Shown here: positions 37,101 to 49,100 of the stretch, piece by piece
Position numbering within the stretch: position 1 is the first letter of the stretch
Layout: each line of letters opens with the position of its first letter
NCBI RefSeq assembly: GCF_029873635.1
Contig: NC_080428.1
Location: 65,751,101 to 65,815,100 of the forward strand
DNA from: Malania oleifera
Lineage: Eukaryota; Streptophyta; Magnoliopsida; Santalales; Ximeniaceae
Length of the DNA: 64,000 nt
Direction of reading: 5' to 3'
Program-made: the position numbers and the translations under genes
The notes under the pieces: generated by a model
Databases searched by the model: none
Told to the model about the DNA's origin: nothing
The model's input: only the letters and a program-made list of their open reading frames with translations

Positions 37101-40100
37101 GTGTGCTTTGTATTTATATTTGGGGTATTATATGTAATATATATTGCATAAACTAATTAAGTAATTAGAACTAGTAGAAAGTTGAAATTGTAATTTCCCA
37201 GAATTGCTTAGGACTTGAAGTCGGGTAGTTTGTTTTGCTCTTTTCTTTTACTTTAAGTTGTGATCATATAATTAAAACTCTGAACTTGGAACTTGGATAT
37301 TTGAATTTGAGTTTGTTGTTTTTAGTTAAATTTTGTTGGGATGCTACATTTCAAGCTATCCTTTTTATAGCCTGAAAATGAAATATTTTTACTTACAACT
37401 TTGCAAACTTAGAATTTTTTACCTATAAATTGGAATTTTGAATGTTTCTAATTTTGTTTGATTTTGTTGGACTTGTAGTTGAATGTAGTAGTGGCTAGTT
37501 CCTGCCCAATTAAGCAACAAGCATCTCTTTTGCTTTTAATTGAAAATGGAATATTTTGTGTTTACAACCCATTGTTTAATAAAATTAATTATTTCTAATG
37601 CATATCTTTGGCTATTTTTTGGGCCTATAATTCTAGGATTGTTTTGGGTATGTTAAGATTCCTATTTTGTGGAACCCAAGTAGTTTGATTTGGTTCCAAT
37701 TTGTCCTTGGAACTAAGCCCACCCATTTAATCATTAGGCCAAGTTTTGTGGTGTAGGACAAGAAGCAATATCTTGGGAAGATCCCTGCTGGAGAATAATT
37801 AAGAAGAGCTGGGTCAAGGAATTGTTGGGTTAAGTTAGTAGTTTATTATGTATTTAGTTGAATTAGTAAAGTATTATGTGTATGTAGGGGCCTGTTTGTA
37901 ATTTTGTGTATCATAGGGGTATGTTTGTAATGTAATGTAATTTTAGGGGTTTATGTGTAATTTCATGTGAAGAGGCTTTCTTATAGATAGTGTGTGAAAG
38001 CCATGTTGTAGGCAGTTGTTGATGAATTTGAAATGAATTGAACGTGAGTTCCCCCTTGGTATCTCCTCTTTACTCTGTTCCCCTTTCCTCTATTTCTTCC
38101 AAATTCTCTCATGGCTGCAGAACCTTGATGCTGTCCATGCATCATTTGGTATTGGAGCCCAAATTCGATCTTCCTTCCTCCATTTCAGTCTCCCCATTTT
38201 CCTTCCTATCATTCTTGTTGTTCCTCCTTTCTTCTCCTTATTTTCTCCTTCTGTCTTCACTCTTCTCTGTTCTGTCCAGCAACCTTTCTGCTATTCTGCC
38301 TTGCTGGATTATTTCTCTCTCCTTCTGTAATTCGTCCCCATCTTCTCCTCCTCTCTCCTTCTTCTCCTCTCTTCACTTCAATCCTGCTGTTTCTTCTTCT
38401 TCTTCTTCTTCTTCCCTTTTCTTCTGTTTGTTTCTCCCCCTCAATTCTGTCTCTCTAATCTCTTCTATTTCTCTCTCTTAAAATCTTCCATTTTGAAACC
38501 ATCCAGGAATCTAAATCCACTCCCATATTCTTCCCCTTCAGCCATCCAATCTGTTGAAATTTCAGTTAAAAAAAAAAAAAAAAAACCACCAAAAAGCAAT
38601 TTCTGAACAAATTCCAAAATCCCAGTAGTCTCCCCATTTTTTCAAACACCACCTTCCAGACCCCTTCCTGCAACACCACTCACCCCTTCGAAAAACAGAA
38701 ATCCCGAAACCCTTACCCTCAAGTTTTCACCGCCGTCTGACCACCGGAGGAACCCCCACGCGCCGGCCAAACATCTCCAGCTGTTAGCTCTTCGAAAACC
38801 CCATCCCAACCTCCTGTGCTTTTTTTTTTTTTTTTATCACACCACCAACACCGTTGAACTTCTCATTCCCTGGTCTCCCCTTGACCCAAGTTTCATCGCC
38901 AGAGCTGTGCTGCCGGAAGCCTGTGAGTGGGACCCTGTCTGAGTCTTCTCTTGCTTCCAGTTTCGTGAGAAATTACTTTAGTCGTGAGATTTTGTGCTTT
39001 CTGCATTATATTTTTACCTGCAAGGAAATATTTTGATTGTCGATAGTGGACACAATATATTGCAAGCAAGCATGATAATTTGATACAAAACACTATAAAT
39101 TTAAAGAATTATTGTACCATCAGCACTTTGGAGCATGGAGTTGTCACTGTCAGCAATAACAAATCAGTTTGCATCACTGTGTTTGTGAGTTTTCTTTGTG
39201 AATTTGTTTCATTTCAGCACAACAATCGATATCCAAGGTGAATTGAAGACAGTTTTTGAGAAATTAGGAGCAAGGCTTGTGGGCAAATAGTGTTAAGGCT
39301 TTTGGTGATATGTAGTTGCAGTATGTGTGAGTAAATCCACCAATATGGTGACAGCATACTGGAAAAATGAATGGCTTTTGTCGTACTCTAAGCATAATAT
39401 CAAGTCATTCCATATCTTTCTTAAGTATGGGAAAAACTTTTTGCAGATTCATTTTTTATGGAAGCTGCCCTATGAATGTGGTTTTTAGAAAGGGAGTTAA
39501 TTGTATGCAACTTCGTCCGGAGCCACATCCAAAGCCTTATAACATATCTTGAATTGATAACACTACCATAGTTGATTGTGAAAGATGTTTGGTATCCAAA
39601 TGGTTGATTATTTTGATAATGTTTGGTGTGATATCATATCCATGAACATTGGCCATGAACTCCTTGGTTGGATGATTTGGGTGTGCCTCAAGGACATGAG
39701 AACACATATGTCTTCCGCCATAATGGAAAGAAAATCATTATGAGGCCTGCTCTACCAACCAACTAGGACAAAGAATGTGAGATTATTGATCATGTCAAAG
39801 TTACTCAACTTGAAGATAGCACAAGTTAGGCAATGAACGTGTTTGAAGACATCCAAAGTCTTTCAAACATTTCTATTGTAGAGTTTGTCATCCCCAATGA
39901 GTTCATTGATGCTAATTCTCAAGTCAAGTCTATGATGCTGCCAATGGAATGTGGTTTCTTGCCTCATTCAAGCGCTAGCTTTCAAAGAGTCCATGTTTGC
40001 TTCTCCCTTTTGATCCTCTAACATTTCAAAATTCGAGGCTGAACTTTTTCTAGCTAGGGGAGAGTCGATGTAGGACAAGAAGAAAAACCTTGGGAAGATC

Positions 40101-43100
40101 TTTGTTGGGGAATAATTAAGAGTTGGGTCAAGGAATTGTTGGGTTAAGTTAGTAGTTTATTATGTGTTTAGTTTAATTAGTGAAGTTATGTGTATCTGGG
40201 GGCTTGTTAGTAGTGCTTGTGTATTCTGGGGGCTTGTTAGTACTTAGTAGTGCTTGTGTAATTTTAGGGGTTTATATGTAATTTCATGTGAAGAGGCTAC
40301 TTATAAATAGTGTGTGAAAGCCATGTTGTAGGCAGTTGTTGATGAATTTGAATTGAGTTGAATGTGAGTTCCCTCTTGGTATCTCCTCTTTCCTCTCCCT
40401 TCCTCTCTTCTATTTCTTCTAAATTCTCCCATGGCTGCAGAACCTTAATGCTGCCCCTGCATCATTTTGTGATTATCAAAATAAACACCTTGATAAAATG
40501 ATGTATAATTTCATTTATTTGGAAACTGGTGGTGCAAACAAATTGACATTTGTTTCCCTAATCCCTATGAATGCTGCTTGTAATATGAAACCCATGCAAA
40601 AGTTAGTTACAGACTTCAAAATCATGTTAGATCTTATTGCTCTGGTGCTGCATGCTTTTGGGTCTGCTTGATGTTAATGCCATGAATGCTTGATTACTTA
40701 AATATGATGCTAATATCTATCATGAATTGCATTTCTTTTTGTGTTTCCAGTGCTTTTATGTGGTCTAAATCTTAATTTTTATGCTGCAGGGTCAGAGTGG
40801 AAGCCATTTTGAACCTAAGCCTGTCCCGCCTCCCCTGCCAAATAAGTGTGACTGGGAGATTGACCCTTCTGAGTTGGACTTCTCAAACTCGAACACTATT
40901 GGGAAGGTGTGTTTCATTTTCCTGGTGACTTGTGAAAGCAGATTATATATTATAGAAGCTGAGTCTTGTAAAATGAATTGAGAGTTGTCTATTAGAATAT
41001 GATGACTGAAATTTCATATCTAGACTTTTATTCTGCTGATGACTGGTGAGTTTTCAATTTGTGATGATGCCTTATAAAGAGGCGTGCTTTTGATCTAGAG
41101 CACTTTCCATTTTGTAAATGTGTCATTGAAGTACAAGTTATCAAGTGGCTTGATGGAACAGTCTGTTCTAATTGTTACTTTCATTTTTTACTGAAACCTG
41201 TATGTATTATTTAAAATTTTGGGAAATATATCTGATCCAGCTGACACAGGATGGGCGTCCCATGATATGCAGTGAATAATGTTGTTTACAACATGGAAGG
41301 CTTAGGTGTTCTGTAAATATTAGGGATTTTTCCTTTAAGAGGTTTCCACAAACCAACTTCTGTCAGTTGAATGGAATGTGGGTGGGACCATGGGAGGCAC
41401 TTTGGGCTATTGGAATCCTAATTTCACTGTCTATTATTCCCAAATAGGTTAAATGTTTTTCTTGTTTATGCTTTTGACATGTTTGTTTTTGTCATTTGAT
41501 TTGTTACAGAGCTGTGGTACTTGAAATTTTCCAAAGCATTTGAGCTGTTGTACTTATTTTATTCTGCCTGCAAGATGTAAGTTACTGATAATAGCTACTC
41601 CTTGTAGGGGTCTTTTGGTGAGATTTTAAAAGCCTGTTGGCGTGGAACACCTGTAGCTGTCAAACGCATTCTTCCATCTCTTTCAGATGATAGATTGGTG
41701 ATGTAAGATTGTTTTACTTCACATATCAGATTGGTGACATTTTGTAGTGTCATAAGTGTCTGTGTAGGCCATTGAATTCAACTGCAACTTTGGTTATACG
41801 ATTGCACTTTTATTTTAATGCATAAAGGCATTTGATGCAGCATACAAGAAAGCAACATTATTTTTGTGATATAGTGTTACTTTTATTGGGACCATATATT
41901 TTAAATTATAGTTTTTTTTTATTAGGAAAATATTTGTTTAGCTTATTTAGGATTCTAAAATTAGTTTTCTTGTTGATGAAGCATTGTAAGCCTACAAGAG
42001 GGACCCAAATTTGGTATTGAATCTGTATCGAACTTTGTCGTTTCTAATCAAGCTTGGTCACATCAAGTTATCCCCATGATTAGCGATAATCATATATTTT
42101 CATTGCCCGTTAAGGTCAAGTACTTCCCAGGTTGATTTTGCTTCAGCTTATGGACATTTATTTGTATAGTCATTGAAGAATTCTTGCCAAAAGATGAGTT
42201 CCCCTATATATTGTAGTATTATATTTGTTGCCAGTATTCTTGGTCCCCACTCACAATAAAATGATTTAAAAGTGGTGAATAATGTCAGGTAAATGAAACG
42301 CCCTTGTCCTTGGGTTCCTAAAAAAAATTCTTTATATTTTCCTTTTCCCATTTGTTTTGGATTTTTCTTTTCTTTTATTTTTTCTTTTATTTTTATTTTT
42401 TAAAAAGGGGGGGGGGGGGGGGACAGGGCCACATGTGTAGAGAAAATATGAATTCCTCACTCAGATTTATTGCAGTGATGCTCTATTGACCATTGAGTGC
42501 ATGCTACTTGATTGGGTTGAATGGAAAATCCCGCTTTTGGGTTCTTGAGTTCTGATTGTTTCCCTTTTTCTTGTCTTGGCTACTACTACCTCATTCAGTC
42601 AGGACTTCAGGCATGAGGTTAATTTGCTTGTGAAGCTGCGCCACCCTAACATAGTCCAATTCCTTGGAGCTGTCACTCAGAAGAAGCCCCTAATGTTAAT
42701 TACTGAGTATTTGCGAGGGGTATATGAATGCAGATTCTGTTTTTTATATCTGAAACTCCCTTGAAAACTTCATTGCAGAACTTTCTTTGTTTCTTCTCGT
42801 TTTCCTTTTGAAAGGAAGTTGCTTGTGCTAAATTGTAGCATTCTTTTATGTACTCTATTAGGGCGATCTTCATCAGTACCTGAAGGAAAAGGGTTCACTT
42901 AATCCGTCAACAGCTATTAACTTTGCATTGGACATTGCCAGGTACTTCAAGTTTCTTATATTTTCATCTTCATATAGACATTGCCAGATCCTCTCTCCCT
43001 CTAATTTGTGTGTTGTTTGTTACCTATGTTATTTGATAGCATTGCTGCATAACTAGGAATGCACATCTCCTTTTATATCACATTATGTTTGCTAAGACAC

Positions 43101-46100
43101 CTTAAACTAACAAATTTGTTGAAAGCATGCTCAGTGAGATCTGTTATTTGAATTTTCAAAAATACCCCCTTTTGAAATAACTATTCTGCTTTTAATTTCA
43201 AATTCACAATGACAGCAGTATGCTATTTCTAGGGTTAAATGGTTAATGTGGTAAAATAAAATGAGTTGAGAAAATTGCCTGGCCACTTAAGTATACAATA
43301 AATAAAGGTTGTGTTTGATTGTATGAAATTGGGGCTGTGGAATTGGATAATTTAATGCAAACAGGAGGAATCATCAAATGAAGGAATTGGGATGGAGGGT
43401 GTTAGAGAAGGAACACAATAGGGATTTATTTGTTCTTGGGAAGGGTTAAATTTTTTAATAATCTTTAGTTGCATTGTTTGATGCGCTAGTTCTGCTTGGA
43501 AATATCTATTATTTGACGTACTAAAAGCAAATTTTAATGGAATCTAGTGCTTTTGATTGATTGGAAGGATTTGGTTAGATGAATTATGCAAATGCTTGAA
43601 ATTTCCCTTTCCCTTGGGTTATCTTTGCACCCTTGCAGGAGGTTGTGAAGACCCATGATAGGTCCCCAATCGTAGTCATGGGATGTTCTAGATAGTCTTG
43701 GTTCAGTTGGGTCAAACCAAGGTGCATTAAGGGGGTCTTGATCCTCTTAGCTTTTTCCTAGGCTACTAAAGTATCTAACCATGTGTCATTTGTGATGCGC
43801 ATGCCTTTTTTTCCTCTCACCTTAACATGTTCCACTGCCCATTGGTCCAACAATTTATATTCTTCAAATTGGTCAAGATTCAGTGTGTTATTCTCTCATT
43901 TAAGGATAACAACTTGGACACCCTTGCCTCTCCCTTGTAAATACCTCCAACCATGATTTAGTTGGGATCTTTTCGCAACTGGAGCAATCTCTCTCTCTTT
44001 CTCTCTCTGAATTGCACCTAACTTTGAGTTCTTCCCATTGAAGGTTCCCTCTTGTCATCCAAACTTACTCACCTGCAACCTCCTTGGATTGCCTGTTTCA
44101 CTCCTTTGATGTCTCTAGAGCATCTATTATTTGTGTACAACTTATGCTCTCTCACTTTCAAAAACATCCTCTTTCATTTGGCAACTCCATTATAGAGAGT
44201 GTGAATTGTGCTAGTTAATGGCTAAGAGAAAGCCAAGCAATCGGCCAAAGCACAGATAATGAAGCATACTTGGGAGATCACCCTGTGAATCTGATGACTT
44301 GATCGCCTACATAACCCTAATGATGCAAATTTTCTATGCTTTCCAAAAGAATATGTTTGGTGTTCTTCGAGATTACACTGAAATGCTTAACTAAGGAGTT
44401 GTTGCTATTAGATAGGTAATTCCTGCATCCACCTTTGTTTTCACAATCTCAAGGGACTTACTTAGCCTCTCCAGTTAATCCACCTTCGAATGGAAAGATT
44501 GAACTAGTGTTCCTCCCAACCTAGGGACTTGGCATCAATGATTTCCAAGTAGATCTTTCTACCTTGGACCCTGCAACGATTTCCCAGACACCACCATCTG
44601 AGGAGATATTTTATACTATGCTTCTTCCACTTGGACCCGTCCATAGGTTCAACATGATTTATTTGCTTCATTTGCTTCTTTTAACCTCACTTTTGTACCT
44701 TAACTCCTATCACTTTTAATTCTGCCCCTTATATTACTAAAGAGGAATTGAAGAAGATCTTGCAAAAGAAACAAAAGAAGTCTGACATCTCATTCTTTGT
44801 TGAGTTTCAATTTTTCTCGCATGGTTTTGGTAGCCTCCAACTCTTATCCCTGAGTACTACACGAGTTTCAATCCAAGCCGTTTGATTATAGATTTAGTCT
44901 CAAGAAAATATAGGCATCATCCTCGGTGAACCTAATATCGCCCCATGTTGTCATCATTATATGTGTTGAAAATGCTCCAATGGGTTAGGATATTTTACCA
45001 TATAAACATATTTTCATTTGGCTGGAGCTCCAATTGAACATTTTGATTATCGCATCTAGCTCCATCGCCTTTCACAATTTCCTACTCATGGAATCCTTCG
45101 TGATGCAATGCACCCAATACCTCAACTCGTATATGCCCGCCCCCCCCGCCCCCGCCCCCCGCCAATACCTCAACTCGTATATGCCCCCCCCCCCCCCCCC
45201 CCCCGGCCGACACACAAAAAAATAAGGGAACAAAAAGGAAAAAGGAAAGGAAAAATCCTATAGGCGCAGTAATAAACTCAGGTGACCCTCACACTGGCAG
45301 CCTATACCTCTTTCGAAAGAAATCAAAGAATTGGCTAATCATGCAATCCCACCATTTTCGCCTCATTGCTGGACTTTCACATCCATGATTGCCTTGTGCC
45401 TTGCCCTCCTGAATAAGCAACCTTCCTGGCATGGCAAACCAATTCCTTATCAAGAGGATTCACCCTATTCTGTGGACTTAACTTTGCTCTATAGTTTTCA
45501 CTTTTCACAAGAACTATTTGTATAGATGCCCCATATCCTCCAAAAAAACTAACAATAAGTTAAGAATTCGATCAATTGATCGGGGATGGGGGGATTCCTT
45601 GCAAAGGCAGCCCTATAGGGGTCATCCCTATGAGGGAAGCACTTGCATGGGTTGCTGCTGCAGGGGCTGCCCTTGTGTGGCAGCTTGTGCTAGGACCCCA
45701 TGCATGGCAACAACAACAACAAAAACAACACAACCAAGCCTTAATTCCCACTAGGTGGCGTTGGCTACATGAATCCTTTTCTGCCAATTTAAGGGATCAT
45801 AGAAAATTTCTTTCAACAAATTTAGGGCTATTAAGTCCTTACTATCTCCTTCCAAGTTATTTGGGTCTATCCCTAGCCTTTCCATTGTCCCTCAGAATAA
45901 CTAACTCACTCTTCCTCACCGGTGTACCATGTGGCCTACATTGCAAGTGCCCTAACCATTTGAGTCGTCCCTCCCTTATCTTCTTTCAGAAGTTACCCCT
46001 ACCTTATTGCAAATCTGTTGATATCTTAATTTATCTTTCAATGTTATACACGTGCATATAAGAATTCTCATCTCGAAAACTTTTAATTTTTGAATACGTT

Positions 46101-49100
46101 GTTTCTTAGTCGCTCAACATTCTGATCTATATAGCATAGCTGGTCTCATAGTCGTCCTGTAAAACTTCCTTTCTAATTTTAAAGGTATTCTATGATCACA
46201 AAACACACTTGAAGTACTTATTTATTTTACCCAACTTGCTTTAACTTTATACATTACATCCTCTCAATTTCTCCTTTAGCTTGCATAATAGATCCAAGGT
46301 ATTAAAATCTACAAGTGCTATATATTTTTTCAAAACTTTGTCTCCAATATTCTTGCTACTATTACTGAAATTATATTTTATATATTCTGTCGTATTTCTA
46401 CTTATCCTAAAGCTTCTAGATTTTAAAGTTTCTCTCCATAATTCTAATTTAGTCTCTACTCTACCTCTAGTTTCATCAATCAATACAATACCATTTGCAA
46501 ATAACATACACCATGGAACCTCATTTTGGATACTCTTATGTTATTTGTGGCTCTTATACTTTTGTTTTGATAAGTAAAGAAGGAATGGGGAAAAACATGA
46601 AGGGGGCAGCACAACAGGACTCGTCGACGAAGGGCCTATGCTTGTTGACGAGGAAACAACAGAGGTTCGTTGACGAAGGTTCTTCTTTGTCTTGTCGACA
46701 AAGCCCTATGTTCGTCGACGAGAGGCGCCTGGGCTGCAGCTGTTTTTCTGAATTTTGAATTTTTGAACGTTGGGTGGTTGGGCAAACGAGGGGAAACCTC
46801 CGAGGAACCTCTATATATGTCATCTGGCCATATTTTGAGAGAGAGAGTGATCATTAGAGAAGTATATTGTGTACATTTTGATTTCCTTAGTGAAATTTGT
46901 GTGTCATTGCTTTCGTGGATGTAGGTTTTGCCGAACCACGTAAATTTTTGTGTTGATCTTGTTCTGATTGTGTGTTATTTACATTCACTTGTTGTTTATT
47001 CTGCTGTGCATCTTCATTATACAATCCATATCACAACAAATTGGTATCAGAGCGATTGTTATTATGGCATCGGGATCGTCTTCTGCAAGATTTGACATTG
47101 TCAAATTCGATGGAACCGAAAACTTCGGTTTCTGGCAGAGGAGAGTGAAAGATATTCTTGTGCGACAATGAATGGCTAAGGCTCTGCTTGATACTCAACT
47201 GGAAGGAATGGATGAGACAACATGGATAGATTTGAAAGCAAAGGCAGCGTCGACAATACGCTTGTGTTTGACCGACGAAGTTCTCTATCAAGTGATGAAG
47301 GAGGATTCTCTAGCGGCTATCTAACGAAAGTTAGAAAGTCAGTACATGTCTAAATTCCTTAATAACAAACTTTTTCTTAAGCAGCGTTTATATTGACTTA
47401 AGATGGTAGAAGGATCTAGTCTAGATCAACACATCAATGCGTTTAATCAAATCATAAGTGATCTTATGAGAGTTGATGTGAAGTTTGATGAGGATGATAA
47501 GACTTTGATGCTATTAAATTCTTTGCCCTCAACTCATACCTACGAAAATCTTGTGACCACTTTTATGTGGGGAAAAGAAACACTTGATTTGGAAGAGGTA
47601 ACAAGTGCTTTGTTAACTTTTCATCAAAGGTTGAAAATATGTGATGAAGGAGAGACTTGTGGTAAAAAGTTGTAATGAGCAAGACAAAGGAAAGTTTAAA
47701 AATGGGTCTAATCAAAAATCTCAGAATCAATCCAAGAAGAAGAAGGAAATCCGGTGTTATAAATGTGGTAAAAAAAGGCATGTGAAATTGGAGTGTCCAG
47801 ATTGGAAGAAGGGAAATGCTAATAAACATGAGGGGATTTGTAAATCTTTGAATGTTGCTCAAGAAGAAGATTCAGCGGATGGTGATGTTCCATCAGTTTC
47901 AGCGTAATCGGATAATCTAATGGACTCTTGGATACTTGACTCGGCATGTTCTTATCACATGACTCCAAACAAGGAGTGGTTCAGCACTTATAGGTTAGTA
48001 AATTCTGGATCAGTTCTTATGGGTAATGGTGCTTCTTGCAAGATCATTGACATAGGAAATGTAAAGATAAAAATGTTTGATGGTACTGTAAGAACATTGT
48101 GTAATGTAAGACATATACTTGAATTGAGAAAGACTTTAATATCTCTTGGCACTTTGGATTGTAATGGCTACAATTACAAGTCCAAAGGTGGAGTCCTTGA
48201 TGGTATGGAAAGGTAATCTGACTGTGATGAAAGGGCAGAAACTGGATGGGAATATTTACACGTTGTTGGGAACTACCATTGTAGGTGGAGTTGCAACCGT
48301 GGATGCTGAATTAGATGAGACCGTCTTGTGGCATATGCGCCTTGGACATATGGGAGAACATGGCATGAAAGAACTACACATAAGAAAATTGTTAAAAGGT
48401 TTAAAATCATGTCAGTTGGAATTCTGCAGATTTTGTGTTCTTGGAAAACTGAACAGGGCAAAATTCAGTTCAACTACTCACAAGACGAAAGGAATTCTTG
48501 ACTATGTACATTCAGATGTTTGGGGCTCAGTAAGAGTTGCATCAAAGGCATGTGTACTATGTGAGTTTCATTGATGATTACTTAAGGAAGGTTTGGGTTT
48601 ACTTTATGCGTCACAAATCTAGTACGTTTGCCAAGTTTAAGATTTGGAATGCTGAAGTGGAAAACCTAACACGGAGGAGAATCAAATACTTAAGGTCGGA
48701 TAATGGAACCGAGTACGCTGATTCTCAGTTTATGGAGTTTTGTGTAGAGCAGGGCATCAAGAGACATTTTACAATTCGCCGGACACCTCAGCAAAATGGT
48801 GTGGCAGAACGGATGAACAAGACTCTTGCTGATAGGGCTCGGTGTCTCAGATTGAATGCAGGGCTACCGAAGAACTTTTGGACCGAGGCAGTTAGTATGG
48901 CTTGTTTTCTGGTTAACCGATCACCAAGGGTTTCACTAGCGGGTAAAGTGGCAGAAGGTTTGGATGGGTAATGTAGTAGACTACTCCGAATTGAAGGTAT
49001 TTGGGTGTCCAGCCTATGTTCACGTGTCTAGTGAGGAGAGGTTTAAGCTTGACCCGAAGTCTCATCGTTGCATCTTATTGGGATATCCAGAGGGTGTGAA

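Larger units (their letters stand above)
31012..40789 (+). other. VIK intron 2 (9.8 kb)
   Basis: Donor TAT|GTAAGT, acceptor CTGCAG|GGTCAG. Contains a C-run and (CA)n tract at 31084-31122, a hAT MITE, a Ty3/gypsy fossil, a minus-strand LTR and a second LTR element. Stretches 31130-31870, 32704-33780 and 36345-37750 hold only AT-rich sequence without recognised features. Confidence 0.9.

Noticed and set aside
38038-38481. 147-codon Ser/Leu/Phe-rich frame
   Set aside because: Low-complexity pyrimidine-rich leader of an LTR element. No homology-like pattern.
45576-46061. 161-codon frame on the + strand
   Set aside because: Overlaps the antisense of an RTE LINE 3' end. No domain of its own.
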